From Paenibacillus sp. HGH0039 (GTDB lineage Bacteria > Bacillota > Bacilli > Paenibacillales > NBRC-103111), in the NCBI RefSeq assembly GCF_000411255.1, contig NZ_KE150412.1:2216300-2280299 (forward strand): 64,000 nucleotides of DNA, written 5' to 3'. The stretch's first letter is position 1; every line of letters begins with the position of its first letter. The notes under the pieces are model-generated. The model saw only the letters and a list, made by a program, of their open reading frames with translations. It searched no databases and was not told where the DNA came from. Below, piece after piece: positions 24,747-33,462 of this stretch. The position numbers and the translations under genes are program-made.

Positions 24747-25445
24747 TTACTTCTCGGCTTTCGTACCGCCGATTTTGTTCTTCAACTGCTGGAGCTGCTC
24801 GTCGACTTTGGCCTGCTTGGCGGAATCGGACGGATTGTAGCTCGACACGCTGCTGTAACCGGATGCCGGTACGTAAGGCTTGCGGGCGATTTCCGCTTCC
24901 ACTTCCAGCTGGATGATTTTCTCTTCGATGCGCTGGAAGCCTCTGGAGGCATTACCGCTTTCGATCACGCCGTTATAGCTCACTTGCGCCATTTGCTTTT
25001 TCGCTTTGGCCAGCTGTGTGCGGGCCACAAGCTCATTGCGCTTGTTGCGCAGCTTGTAATACTCGTCTTTCATGTCGTGAAGCTGCTGAGTCAGTTCAGA
25101 CGCATGACCTTTGGAAGCTTCGTGCAGATCGGTATACTCGGCGATTTTCTCGTCGTGGTACAGTTTTTCCTCAAGTGCTTGGCGTGCCGCTTGCTCCTCG
25201 CCGTCTTTCAGCGCGGCTGCCGCTCTGCCTTCACGGTCGGCGGACAGGCGTACGCTTTCTTCCAGGCGCTGTTTCAGCTTGCGCTCGTTGGCGATTTGCT
25301 TCGCCACGGTCACTTCCGCTTTCGCGATTTCTTCTTCCATGTCGCGGATATACTGGTTGAGCATAACGACCGGATCTTCGACTTTATCCAATACCTCGTG
25401 AATAGACGCCTTCGTCATATCTTTAATTCTCGAAAAAACTCCCAT
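24747..25445 (-). CDS. PspA/IM30-family membrane-stress protein (downstream copy)
   Basis: A 232-residue, almost entirely alpha-helical coiled-coil protein of the PspA/LiaH/Vipp1 family, which coats the inner face of damaged membranes. The N-terminal amphipathic helix [21 protein letters not shown] and [18 protein letters not shown] are diagnostic. The C-terminus carries a Ser/Tyr/Pro linker ([18 protein letters not shown]) and a short last helix ([14 protein letters not shown]). The ATG follows AAAGGAGATG. It is the last gene of a four-gene operon whose upstream members are a LiaF-like TM protein, another PspA and a PspC protein. Confidence 0.92.
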   Translation of the reverse strand: MGVFSRIKDMTKASIHEVLDKVEDPVVMLNQYIRDMEEEIAKAEVTVAKQIANERKLKQRLEESVRLSADREGRAAAALKDGEEQAARQALEEKLYHDEKIAEYTDLHEASKGHASELTQQLHDMKDEYYKLRNKRNELVARTQLAKAKKQMAQVSYNGVIESGNASRGFQRIEEKIIQLEVEAEIARKPYVPASGYSSVSSYNPSDSAKQAKVDEQLQQLKNKIGGTKAEK

Positions 25446-25447
25446 GT

Positions 25448-25963
25448 TTATACATCTCCTTTGGAATCGTTATTAGTTGGTTTTTGTTGCTTTTCCAGGC
25501 GATCGAGTTTGCCGCGAAGCTCTTCGATTTCGCGCTGCATCGCTTTTTTCTCGATATCTTTCATCATTTCATCAATATTGTCAGCCTTCGGCGCTCCGAA
25601 AGAGGAGCCTGCGGCGGACTGCTGTCTGCCGTGTTTAGCCTCTTTGCCGTTCCAGCCGTTGTAAGCCTGGTTGCCGCCGTAAGAGCCGCCGTAGTTATTG
25701 TTGTTGGCGTTGCCGTAAGGACCGTAGGAGTCTCCGCCGTACGGACCCGGTCCGTAAGGACCGCGCGGTGGGTCGAAGCCCGGTTCCTTCGGAACGATAA
25801 AGCTGGCGATGAAGTAAAGCAGGATCAGCGAACCGCTGGTGATGAACACCGCGACGACTGTGAGCAGCCGCAGCAGGGTTGCATCGACGTTCAACACTTC
25901 CGCAAGTCCGCCGCAAAGTCCCGTTACTTTCTTGTCGGTGCGCGAGCGGTATAGTTTTCTCAT
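25448..25963 (-). CDS. PspC-domain membrane protein
   Basis: A 171-residue protein. The PspC domain (about residues 1-62: [22 protein letters not shown], then a transmembrane helix [19 protein letters not shown]) is followed by a Gly/Tyr/Asn/Pro-rich flexible segment ([18 protein letters not shown]). A C-terminal coiled coil ([30 protein letters not shown]) could bind PspA. The stop is 2 nt before the next gene's start, so the two are coupled. In this family PspC acts as a membrane sensor or toxin-like partner of PspA. The coiled-coil tail suggests direct contact, which is inference. Confidence 0.9.
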   Translation of the reverse strand: MRKLYRSRTDKKVTGLCGGLAEVLNVDATLLRLLTVVAVFITSGSLILLYFIASFIVPKEPGFDPPRGPYGPGPYGGDSYGPYGNANNNNYGGSYGGNQAYNGWNGKEAKHGRQQSAAGSSFGAPKADNIDEMMKDIEKKAMQREIEELRGKLDRLEKQQKPTNNDSKGDV

Positions 25964-25966
25964 GTA

Positions 25967-26629
25967 TTATGACTCCTCCCGGTTAATCTTGCGGCGCAGC
26001 GCCTCAAGCTCCTTCTCTAAAGCCGGATTCGAGTTCTCGGAGCCGCCCTCCCGGGTTGTGCGGCGCAGGTCGCGAAGGACGTGTGCCTGCATCTCCATAT
26101 CGGATACGTGCTCTTCCATCCGGTAAAACATGCGGGGCGACGAAGAACCGTCTCCGTAACCCAGGCGCGAGTTCAGCCGCTGCTGCAGCCTGGCCGACTC
26201 CATGCGGGCCATGTAGTAGCCCCGCTTGTCGAGCACTTCCTGGTAATCGGCGCGCATGGTCTGAAGCTCTTCTTCCAGCTCGGCGGCCGACTGTCCGGCC
26301 TGCTCGTAGAGGCCGCGGTACTGGTCGCTGCGCTCTTCGGCCTGAAGCTTCTCGTGAAGGATCAGGCGGGCCATGTTCTCTTCGCCCGCTTTCAGGGCGA
26401 GTGCGGCCTGCTGCTCGCGTTTCTCTTTCGTTTCCAGTGCACTTAAGTATTGTTGTCTCAGCGAGGAGGCATGCGCCGTACACTGCTGATACAAACGCTC
26501 GCTTTGCATGAGCTGTTCTCTCTTGGCGGAGAGATATTGGTCGATCAAGCGGATGGGATCTTCGCTTTCTTCCAGCCGCTCGTTCAGCGTTGCTACCGTT
26601 ATATCACGAATTCGTTTCAGAATGCTCAT
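25967..26629 (-). CDS. PspA/IM30-family protein (upstream copy)
   Basis: A 220-residue coiled-coil paralogue of the PspA encoded 500 bp downstream. The N-terminus MSILKRIRDITVATLNERLEE and PIRLIDQYLSAKREQLMQSE keep the family layout, but sequence similarity to the second copy is low, so the duplication is old. The ATG at 26629 is used because AGAAGGTGG overlaps an earlier GTG. It may form mixed assemblies with the second copy or sense a different stress. It is followed 3 nt after its stop by the PspC gene start. Confidence 0.88.
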   Translation of the reverse strand: MSILKRIRDITVATLNERLEESEDPIRLIDQYLSAKREQLMQSERLYQQCTAHASSLRQQYLSALETKEKREQQAALALKAGEENMARLILHEKLQAEERSDQYRGLYEQAGQSAAELEEELQTMRADYQEVLDKRGYYMARMESARLQQRLNSRLGYGDGSSSPRMFYRMEEHVSDMEMQAHVLRDLRRTTREGGSENSNPALEKELEALRRKINREES

Positions 26630-26664
26630 TGTATTTACCACCTTCTTTTATCAGCGTCTTGGGC

Positions 26665-26958
26665 TTAGGAATTGGACGTGCCTTTCAGCATCGATACACC
26701 GAACGCGATCATGGCGACAGCGATCAGGATAATGAACAATGTCGTCATTTTGCCTAGAAGGGCGAAGATACCGAGGAGGGCGATTACCCAGCCCAGCTTG
26801 CTGCCTCTCTGAATCCCGAAGTAGCCGACCACGATCATGCCGATCGGAATCAAGTAACTCATAATCGGACCCAGGTGAATGCCCAGTTTGCCGAGAATCA
26901 GCCAGGCTCCGAATGCGATCAGCACGATCGCGAGGCCCATGTTAGGATTGCGTTTCAT
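26665..26958 (-). CDS. LiaF/LiaI-like transmembrane protein (DUF5668 type)
   Basis: A 97-residue, very hydrophobic protein with four short transmembrane segments: MGLAIVLIAFGAWLILGKLG, IMSYLIPIGMIVVGYFGI, LGWVIALLGIFALLG and TLFIILIAVAMIAFGVSML. This matches the membrane module of LiaF/LiaI-like proteins that anchor LiaH/PspA in Firmicutes. The ATG has AAAGGCGGTGA upstream. As first gene of the operon it would provide the membrane docking site. A possible promoter with TAGAAT lies near 27002-27007. Confidence 0.8.
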   Translation of the reverse strand: MKRNPNMGLAIVLIAFGAWLILGKLGIHLGPIMSYLIPIGMIVVGYFGIQRGSKLGWVIALLGIFALLGKMTTLFIILIAVAMIAFGVSMLKGTSNS

Positions 26959-27184
26959 CTTTTTGCGTCACCGCCTTTCGTTGTCGTTGTCTTATGTCTT
27001 TATTCTAGTCGACAGCGGCATTCGCCAAAACGGACTCGCGGCGGTTTTTGGTCCTGGACCTAAGTCGGGGCCGATATCCGACCTCAGGATAACCGGGCTC
27101 CGGCCCGGGTCGTACGCATAAAAAACAGGCGGCAAGGAACACTAACCCAAATGATCCTGACAATGGAGACGGAGGTGTAGTGCC

Positions 27185-28252
27185 GTGAAACATTTTCAGC
27201 GTGCCGCCGCGGTTTTTCTGGCCTGCTGCACAGCCGTCTGCCTTCTGCCGCCGGGCCGGCAGACGGTGCCTGCGGCAGAAGCTTTGCTTGCCGCAGCGCC
27301 ACCGCAGCACTCCGGGCAGCAAGCCGGAGCTGGAGCGGACGACGGACGGACGGTTTCCCCGGTAGAGACGCCCCGGGCGCTGCTGACGTTCTCCGTGCTG
27401 AGCGACATTCATATCGAGGCGCACGACAAACTGTCGCAGGATCTCCTGCGGACGGCTTTACTGGATCATGCGGCTCTAGCGCCGGACAGCGGCATGATGG
27501 TGCTGAACGGCGACCTGACCGACGGCAATCCGGCGGACTACAACGCGCTGGCAGCGGTGCTGAACGCCATGCCCCATCCGCCTCTTCATGCGACAATGGG
27601 CAATCACGAGTATTACCGGATGTGGCGTACGCCGTTCGGCTCTATCGATACGAGCCGGCTCAATCCGTTCTGGTCCACACGCGAGGCGGTCGGATTGTTC
27701 ACGCGCTGCTTCGGCTACGAGAAGCCCTACCATGCGGCGGAGATGGCCGGATACACGTTCATTTTCCTCAGCGGAGAAGGCTATCGGGACGTCGTCAAAG
27801 ATGCCCGGGAGGACGCTTACTTGTCGGCGGAGCAGATGAACTGGCTCGGCAGGCGCTTGTCCGAGGCTTCCCGAACGCACCCCGGCAGGCCGGTCTTCGT
27901 CTTCCTGCACCAGCCTCTTGTCCATACGCTGAAAGGCTCCGGGCAGGAGCGGGGCGTAACGGACTATAAGGCGTTCCGCCGCGTATTGACGGAGTATCCG
28001 CAGGCCGTTCTTTTCTCCGGCCACTCCCATTACGACTGGAGTCTTGGCGGTCAGGCAGTCCCCACCGGCTTTCTCTCCGTCGGATCCTCCTCCGTACGGA
28101 AAGTGCTTGATTTCCATCAAAAGCCGGTAAAACCGGCTAAGAGCGAGAGTCTTCTTGTCCAGGTATATCCGGACAAGCTGGTCATCCGAGTCCGGGAGCA
28201 TTACAGCCGGTCGTGGATCGGTACCTACGTTCACGAGCTGCCCCCGTCCTGA
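27185..28252 (+). CDS. Exported calcineurin-like metallophosphoesterase
   Basis: A 355-residue protein with an N-terminal signal peptide (VFLACCTAVCLLPPGRQTVPAAEA) and a low-complexity Ala/Gly linker. A metallophosphoesterase domain follows. The dimetal motifs are visible in order: LSDIHIEAH (D-x-H), NGDLTDGNP (GDx2D), GNHEYYRMW (GNH-E), FLHQPL (H) and FSGHSHYDWSL (GHxH). It probably hydrolyses phosphodiesters or phosphomonoesters at the cell surface. The start is GTG after GGAGGTG. It is a single gene divergent from the Psp-like operon. The substrate is unknown. Confidence 0.88.
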   Translation: MKHFQRAAAVFLACCTAVCLLPPGRQTVPAAEALLAAAPPQHSGQQAGAGADDGRTVSPVETPRALLTFSVLSDIHIEAHDKLSQDLLRTALLDHAALAPDSGMMVLNGDLTDGNPADYNALAAVLNAMPHPPLHATMGNHEYYRMWRTPFGSIDTSRLNPFWSTREAVGLFTRCFGYEKPYHAAEMAGYTFIFLSGEGYRDVVKDAREDAYLSAEQMNWLGRRLSEASRTHPGRPVFVFLHQPLVHTLKGSGQERGVTDYKAFRRVLTEYPQAVLFSGHSHYDWSLGGQAVPTGFLSVGSSSVRKVLDFHQKPVKPAKSESLLVQVYPDKLVIRVREHYSRSWIGTYVHELPPS

Positions 28253-28421
28253 GCTGCCATTTTAAGCTGACCTATATAATAAGAAAAGAGAGAAAACGGG
28301 ACGGTCTCTTCGTTCCCCGGCTCGCCGCGGAGACTGCGACGGTTCGCCCCTTCCCTGATCACCCGCCGGTCCCTTCCAATTTGGCCTCCATCCCCCCTTC
28401 AAAGGCGCGATCCCTACCGGT

Positions 28422-28449
28422 TTGAAAAGCGGACGATCCGTGATATGAT
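28422..28449 (+). promoter_or_regulatory. Promoter of the YtfP-like flavoprotein gene
   Basis: TTGAAA (28422-28427), 16 nt, TATGAT (28444-28449), 37 nt upstream of the ATG. Confidence 0.6.
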
Positions 28450-28486
28450 CGAATAAAATTCGAAGGTTTAGGGAGTTTACAACTAC

Positions 28487-29761
28487 ATGATTTACGATGT
28501 CATTATTATCGGCGGCGGTTCGGCGGGTCTTATGGCCGGCGTCGCCGCAAGCGCGGACGGAGCCAGCGTGCTTCTGTTGGACAAAGGCGACAAATTAGGC
28601 CGGAAGCTCGGAATTTCGGGCGGTGGACGCTGCAACGTCACAAATAATAAGGAAATGGACGAGCTCATCCGGCACATTCCCGGCAACGGCCGTTTTTTAT
28701 ACAGCGCCTTCTCTCATTTCAACAACCAGGATATTATCGCTTTCTTTGAAAATCTCGGCATCCGGCTGAAAGAGGAAGACAACGGGCGCATGTTCCCCGT
28801 TTCCGATAAAGCCAAAACCGTCGTAGATACGCTGATCCGCCAAGTGCGCGGCCAAGGCGTAACCATCCGGACCCACTGCTCCGTAGACCGCGTGCTTTAC
28901 GAGAACGGGCGGACGACCGGCGTGCGGCTGCAAACCGGGGAAACGCTGCGCGGCAAATGCGTGATCGTCGCTTCCGGCGGCAAGTCCGTGCCTCACACGG
29001 GTTCGACGGGCGACGGCTACGCTTGGGCGCAGGCGGCCGGTCATACCATTACCGAGCTCTTTCCTACGGAAGTGCCGCTCACTTCGGCTGAGCCTTTCAT
29101 CAAAAGCCGGGAGCTGCAGGGCTTGTCGCTGCGCAATGCGGCGCTTACCGTATGGAACGCCAAGGGCAAGAAGCTGATTACCCATCAAGGCGATATGATT
29201 TTTACGCATTTCGGGATCTCGGGCCCCATCTCGCTGCGCTGCAGCCAGTTCGTCGTCAAGGAACTCCGCAAGTCGCAGAAGGACAGCGTCGAGCTCACTA
29301 TCGACCTGTTCCCCGACCGGAGTACGGAGGAAGTGTACGAACAGACGCTGGCGCTCGCCGCGGCCGAACCGAAACGGGCGATCAAGAACGTGCTGAAGGG
29401 CGCCGTCTCCGAGCGGCTCATTCCCCTGCTGCTCCAAAAAGCGGAGCTGGACGAGGCGCTCACCCACGCCAACCTGCCCAAGCAGAACTGGATGGAGTTG
29501 AGCAAGCTCCTGAAAGCTTTCCCTCTCCGCGTTAACGGAACCTTGTCGATCGAGGAAGCCTTCGTCACCGGCGGAGGCGTGAACTTGAAAGAAATCGATC
29601 CCAAAACGATGGAATCCAAGCTGACGGAGGGCCTGTTTTTTTGCGGCGAGGTTCTGGATATTCACGGGTATACGGGCGGCTACAACATTACGGCGGCTTT
29701 CGCCACGGGTTATACGGCGGGCAAGCATGCGGCTATGCGGGCGGAGGAAGTGACTGTTTAA
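28487..29761 (+). CDS. NAD(P)/FAD-dependent oxidoreductase (HI0933/YhiN/YtfP family)
   Basis: A 424-residue flavoprotein of the family also called BaiN-like or aminoacetone oxidase-like. The FAD-binding [14 protein letters not shown] (residues 9-22) and [16 protein letters not shown] are diagnostic. The second half has [20 protein letters not shown] and the terminal [26 protein letters not shown] in two adjoining parts. The physiological substrate in Firmicutes is not settled. The ATG has AGGGAG upstream. It is a single gene with its own promoter; the nearest downstream terminator is 300 bp away. Confidence 0.92.
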   Translation: MIYDVIIIGGGSAGLMAGVAASADGASVLLLDKGDKLGRKLGISGGGRCNVTNNKEMDELIRHIPGNGRFLYSAFSHFNNQDIIAFFENLGIRLKEEDNGRMFPVSDKAKTVVDTLIRQVRGQGVTIRTHCSVDRVLYENGRTTGVRLQTGETLRGKCVIVASGGKSVPHTGSTGDGYAWAQAAGHTITELFPTEVPLTSAEPFIKSRELQGLSLRNAALTVWNAKGKKLITHQGDMIFTHFGISGPISLRCSQFVVKELRKSQKDSVELTIDLFPDRSTEEVYEQTLALAAAEPKRAIKNVLKGAVSERLIPLLLQKAELDEALTHANLPKQNWMELSKLLKAFPLRVNGTLSIEEAFVTGGGVNLKEIDPKTMESKLTEGLFFCGEVLDIHGYTGGYNITAAFATGYTAGKHAAMRAEEVTV

Positions 29762-30292
29762 GAGGCGGGACTGCGGCATAAGGAAAAAGGAATCGCCGTT
29801 AACCGGCTGCGATGCGGCACGAAAGGCGGAGAAAATCGGGCGTACGGTGCCGTTCCATTCGTCACCCATGGGTCTTTCGGGAATCGAGAAGGACTTCCGG
29901 CAGCTTATTCTCTTGCGGGCTGCCGATGGAAGCAGGGAGCTGTCTCCCTGTAAAGCCAGCCTTGTTTCCGCGCAAAGCGGGTGTTTCGAAGCCGCCCGCC
30001 AGGCCGGATGACATCGCACAGCCAAGCGCTGAACAAACGGGACACTACCGCCCCGTCTAAACCAAAAAGACCAACTCCTCCTTCCGGAGAGGCTGGTTTT
30101 TTTGTCGTTCGAGCGAAGTAGTTCAGGCTGCCGTGGATCGGCCGTGTTCCTGCCGGTATCCGCGGCAGTTGAACAACACATGATGACGGGACCATGCAGT
30201 GGACCCTCCTCATGGGGCGATCCGCCTCTGCTATGCGCCATGAACTCGCGGGGCGTCCGGCGGACAGCCGGGACCCGCAGGGCAGCCCCGTC
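29762..30292. other. Intergenic region without a recognised gene
   Basis: 530 bp between the flavoprotein gene and the converging hypothetical gene. It contains one terminator-like hairpin at 30066-30104. Open frames here are Arg/Pro/Ser-rich shadows without ribosome binding sites. Confidence 0.5.
30066..30104 (+). terminator. Probable terminator after the flavoprotein gene
   Basis: An imperfect ACCA...TGGT stem with inner CTCC/GGAG and a TTCC loop is followed by seven T. Confidence 0.7.
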
Positions 30293-30775
30293 TCATAAAT
30301 GAATCCCGGCCGAGAACCGGTCCAGATCGTCGTCGGACGGGTCAAACTGCCGCTGCGGCTCCTCGTACGAGCCGTCGGCCCCCGCACCCGCTGCGTCGGT
30401 ATAAGCGTCCGGAACGCTGCCGATTCCGTCCCCATTATGCACAGCAGCCAGGGTCCCTTCCGGCGCGTCCTCCTCCGGATCCTGGATCAAGTGAGCCGGG
30501 ATCCGGATCGTGTCGAGATCGTACGCCGCCGCGTAAGCCTCCGGTTCGCTGTAACTGACCTCGGCGGCAGGCGGCGCGTCGATCAGCTCACCCGCGTGTG
30601 CCTGGGCGATCTGCATGGCGGAAGCAAGGTCCTGCCCTTCCACATGGATGTGCAGCGTAGACTTCCCTTCCGAAGCATTGACGCCCGGCCGGTAGCCCAG
30701 CTCAAACAACGTATCATAAGCAAGCCGCATATCCCGTTCCTGCGGAAATTCGAAAAATATCGGTGTGTCGCTCAT
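30293..30775 (-). CDS. Hypothetical acidic protein, last gene of the ecs-like operon
   Basis: A 160-residue soluble protein I do not recognise. The N-terminal 65 residues (IFFEFPQERDMRLAYDTLFELGYRPGV, STLHIHVEGQDLASAMQIAQAHAG) read like a small alpha/beta fold of ferredoxin/ACT type. The rest is acidic and low complexity (DPEEDAPEGTLAAVHNGDG, SDDDLDRF). The ATG has AAAGGATG upstream. It follows ecsB by about 110 nt on the same strand. In Bacillus the third ecs gene is ecsC, which this is not. Confidence 0.65.
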   Translation of the reverse strand: MSDTPIFFEFPQERDMRLAYDTLFELGYRPGVNASEGKSTLHIHVEGQDLASAMQIAQAHAGELIDAPPAAEVSYSEPEAYAAAYDLDTIRIPAHLIQDPEEDAPEGTLAAVHNGDGIGSVPDAYTDAAGAGADGSYEEPQRQFDPSDDDLDRFSAGIHL

Positions 30776-30884
30776 AAGGCATCCTTTCCGGTGCTGTCAG
30801 ATCCGCCGTGCGCTCTTCCTATCGAGCTTTCTACCCGGGACGCACGCTTGCCGGTCGCCCTTAGTGTTCGCCAAACCCTGGCGT

Positions 30885-32105
30885 TTAATACCAGATGGTC
30901 ACCAGAAAAGCGGCCGCATACGCGGCGGGCACCGAAAGCACAAGAGCGGCGATCCCCAGCGGCAGCGAGATGCTGCCGCCCGCGACAAGCCCGATCAGCG
31001 CGAGTCCGGGAACGGCCAGAGCGAACGACGCTTTGCGGAGCGCCTCCTGCTTGCTGATTTCGCTCCACGCGAACATGCGGAAGAAAGAAGCGCCCAGCGT
31101 TTCCCGCGCGACCGACTTCATCCAGTAGGCCAGCACGAAAGCGGCGACGGCCCACAGGACGACGTGCATCGGACCGGGAAGCCGCCATGCGGCGAACGCG
31201 AGCACAGCCGTCAACTGGGCGTACAGCTTCCACTGGCCGGGCCGGCGGAGGACCGATTTGACGAGCGAATCGGCCAGAACCGCCGAAGCGCCCGTTCCGC
31301 GGACCACCCGCTGCGAGCGGCCCAGCACCAGCGGAGCCCGGAGCTGCCGCGGCTTCTTGCCCTCGACGATGCCGCGGAGCATCAGGGAGGCGAGCTTCAG
31401 CCTCGCCTCCCGCTCCCGCTGAACGTCGGGGTAGAACGCTCCCGCCGCCCGCAGACGGCGGCGGCTGAGCGGAACCGCGGCCGCAAGCAGGAGCGGCCCG
31501 GCGAGATAGCCCGCGGCAGCACCCGCCAGAATCAACTGGACACAGGCCCAGTAGATGAGAAAGCCTGCCGCGAACAGCACGATGGAAGCGGCCACGCGCT
31601 TCCATCCCGCCCAGGCGAGCGCCGCAAGCTGGCGCAGCAGGCCCAGGTTGACCTTGGCCGCGTAGACGGCCAGGAACAGGGCCGCAAGCTTCAGCGCGCC
31701 GCCCGATCCTTCCGCGCGCAGCAGGGGCAGCAGAGCGCCCGCCAGCAGGGCCGTCGTCAGCGCCTGAAGCGCAAGCGAGTACAGAAGCCCGCGGCGCTTG
31801 ATCGCGGGCATCCAGCCTTCGCTGCGCACGAGGAAGAGCTGGTCCGCTTCCTCGATGAAGAAGCGGACGGTGCCGGACCAGGCGAACAGATACAAGAAAA
31901 CGGCGACCAGCGATGCCGGGATATAGCCGAACCATTCGGGCGGCGTCCGCCACCACGCCGAATAATAAATGAAGGCGAAGATCAGGGCCGGAACGATTAG
32001 ATACACGGCCACCGTCCAGTCTACCGCCGTACGCAGAATGCGGTACTGGTAGGTCCAGTCATCGAGCAGCCTTCGCTTGAATAATTTTGCCGGTGTCATG
32101 TTCAT
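30885..32105 (-). CDS. ecsB: ABC transporter permease EcsB
   Basis: A 406-residue membrane protein with about eight hydrophobic segments, starting after the cytoplasmic MTPAKLFKRRLLDDWTYQYRIL. It partners the EcsA ATPase encoded 12 nt upstream. Ecs transporters of Bacilli influence regulated intramembrane proteolysis through RasP and affect secretion and competence; the transported substrate is thought to be small peptides. Family features are the N-terminal Trp/Tyr-rich region, FAWSGTVRFFIEEADQLFLVRS and the basic central loop LRAAGAFYPDVQREREARLK. The ATG at 32105 is preceded by AGGAGGGGAG. Confidence 0.9.
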   Translation of the reverse strand: MNMTPAKLFKRRLLDDWTYQYRILRTAVDWTVAVYLIVPALIFAFIYYSAWWRTPPEWFGYIPASLVAVFLYLFAWSGTVRFFIEEADQLFLVRSEGWMPAIKRRGLLYSLALQALTTALLAGALLPLLRAEGSGGALKLAALFLAVYAAKVNLGLLRQLAALAWAGWKRVAASIVLFAAGFLIYWACVQLILAGAAAGYLAGPLLLAAAVPLSRRRLRAAGAFYPDVQREREARLKLASLMLRGIVEGKKPRQLRAPLVLGRSQRVVRGTGASAVLADSLVKSVLRRPGQWKLYAQLTAVLAFAAWRLPGPMHVVLWAVAAFVLAYWMKSVARETLGASFFRMFAWSEISKQEALRKASFALAVPGLALIGLVAGGSISLPLGIAALVLSVPAAYAAAFLVTIWY

Positions 32106-32117
32106 CTTCTCCCCTCC

Positions 32118-32816
32118 TCAGACCAGCGCATGGAAGCAGTCGAAGAGAGTGCCGTCCGGCAGTCCCGACTCCTGCCGCACTTCGTCCAGCGTCCCCTGCG
32201 CTACGATCCGCCCTTCGCTGAGCAGCAGGAAAGAGTCGCAGATGCGCTCCGCGGTATCGAGCACGTGGGTGCTCATCAGAATGCCCGCTCCCCTCTCCCG
32301 CTCCTTCCGCAGCAGCTCCAGGAAGTCCTTCGTCGCCCTCGGGTCCAGTCCGATGAACGGCTCGTCGACGATGTACAAGGAGGGCCGGTTAAGGAAGCCG
32401 ATGATGAGCATCACCTTCTGCTGCATGCCTTTGGAGAAGGCCACCGGCAACCGGTGCCGGTCACCCGACAGCTTAAACTGGGCCAGCAGCGCCTCCGCCC
32501 GTTCCTCGAAGACCGGGCGCTCCAGCCCGTAGGCCGCCGCCGCAAGCTCCATGTGCTCCCACAGCGTAAGCTCCTCGTACAGCACCGGCTGCTCCGGCAC
32601 ATAAGCCACCGAAGCCCGTCCGTCGGCAAATTCAATGTTCCCCTCGACATCCTTCAGCAGGCCGAGCATGCTCTTGATGGTCGTGCTTTTGCCTGCGCCG
32701 TTGGGCCCGATCAGACCGATCAGCTGGCCCTCCAGGATACGGAAGTCAATATCCCGCAAAATCGCGCCGGAATCGCCGTATCCCGCCTTTTTTATATGAA
32801 CCGTAGCTTTTTCCAA
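32118..32816 (-). CDS. ecsA: ABC transporter ATP-binding protein EcsA
   Basis: A 232-residue ATPase. The Walker A loop is GPNGAGKST (37-45), the Walker B is LYIVDEPF with Asp151-Glu152, and the switch His lies in LMSTHVLDTAER. The signature motif reads FSKGMQQKV (127-135) rather than LSGGQ; this variant is usual in the EcsA branch and supports the name. Translation starts with TTG after GGAGG. It is the first gene of ecsA-ecsB plus a hypothetical third gene, divergent from a small membrane protein gene. Function is as for EcsB. Confidence 0.92.
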   Translation of the reverse strand: MEKATVHIKKAGYGDSGAILRDIDFRILEGQLIGLIGPNGAGKSTTIKSMLGLLKDVEGNIEFADGRASVAYVPEQPVLYEELTLWEHMELAAAAYGLERPVFEERAEALLAQFKLSGDRHRLPVAFSKGMQQKVMLIIGFLNRPSLYIVDEPFIGLDPRATKDFLELLRKERERGAGILMSTHVLDTAERICDSFLLLSEGRIVAQGTLDEVRQESGLPDGTLFDCFHALV

Positions 32817-32948
32817 ATAAATTCCTCCATTTCCGTGTCCAGCCTGCGTCTATCCCTTTTCAAACGGGGTATGCATATTCTATAGTAGAAGTATAGCAGA
32901 AATTTCTCCGGCTTCATGTTTTCGATTCTGAGTGTGAGGTGTCCGCGT

Positions 32949-33263
32949 ATGCACAATCACAATTCCTCTGATATCGACAGCAACAAATCCGCCGCCATGT
33001 CCGCTTATCTGATTTTTTGTCTGCCGCTGATGGTTGCCAGGCATTCCAGATTCGCGATGTACCATGCGAACCAGGGGCTGCTGCTCCTGCTCTACGCGGT
33101 TTTCGCGCATCTGCTGCTCGGGCTGCTGCCGGGTGTGGAGAACCTGCTTATGCCTCCCCTGGACATCTCCGTCTTCGCGCTGGCTTTTATCGGGATCCGG
33201 AACGCTCATGACGGCAGAATGAGACCGCTGCCACTCATTGGGAAGCTTGTCCTCGTCCGGTAA
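32949..33263 (+). CDS. Small membrane protein (DUF4870-like)
   Basis: A 104-residue protein with an N-terminal polar stretch (MHNHNSSDIDSNKS). About three hydrophobic segments follow: MSAYLIFCLPLMVA, YHANQGLLLLLYAVFAHLLLGLL and ISVFALAFIGIRNA. The phrase ARHSRFAMYHANQGLLL resembles the F-x-x-x-HAxQGLxL motif of the DUF4870 family, proteins of unknown role. The ATG at 32949 with GAGGTG was preferred over an earlier in-frame ATG without a site. It is divergent from ecsA and followed by a terminator. Confidence 0.7.
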   Translation: MHNHNSSDIDSNKSAAMSAYLIFCLPLMVARHSRFAMYHANQGLLLLLYAVFAHLLLGLLPGVENLLMPPLDISVFALAFIGIRNAHDGRMRPLPLIGKLVLVR

Positions 33264-33304
33264 ACCCGGACTTACAAAAGAAGGCATGCGGCGCCGGAAC
33301 CTGT

Positions 33305-33338
33305 AAAAAGGCGGATTCCCTTAGGAGTCCGCTTTTTT
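33305..33338 (+). terminator. Terminator of the small membrane protein gene
   Basis: GCGGATTCC pairs with GGAGTCCGC around CTTA, followed by TTTTTT. Confidence 0.85.
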
Positions 33339-33388
33339 ATTTGACCGTCTGTCAGTTCTTTCGTTTGTCCGACAATTGCGCCGATTGA

Positions 33389-33417
33389 TTGACAACCCTT
33401 ATCAGATGCGTGATAAT
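33389..33417 (+). promoter_or_regulatory. Promoter of the aldolase gene
   Basis: Consensus TTGACA (33389-33394), a 17-nt spacer and GATAAT (33412-33417) lie 46 nt before the start codon. Confidence 0.8.
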
Positions 33418-33462
33418 ATAGCAAAAAGTTGAGCCGGTATGCGGCTTTTGGAGGGTACCGAA

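Noticed and set aside
28697..30241. 514-codon minus-strand frame opposite the flavoprotein
   Set aside because: An antisense shadow running into intergenic sequence; no start signal and no recognisable domain.
32493..32507. Loss of the ABC signature motif in EcsA as a defect
   Set aside because: The FSKGMQQK form is what I expect in the EcsA branch, and Walker A, Walker B and switch His are intact.
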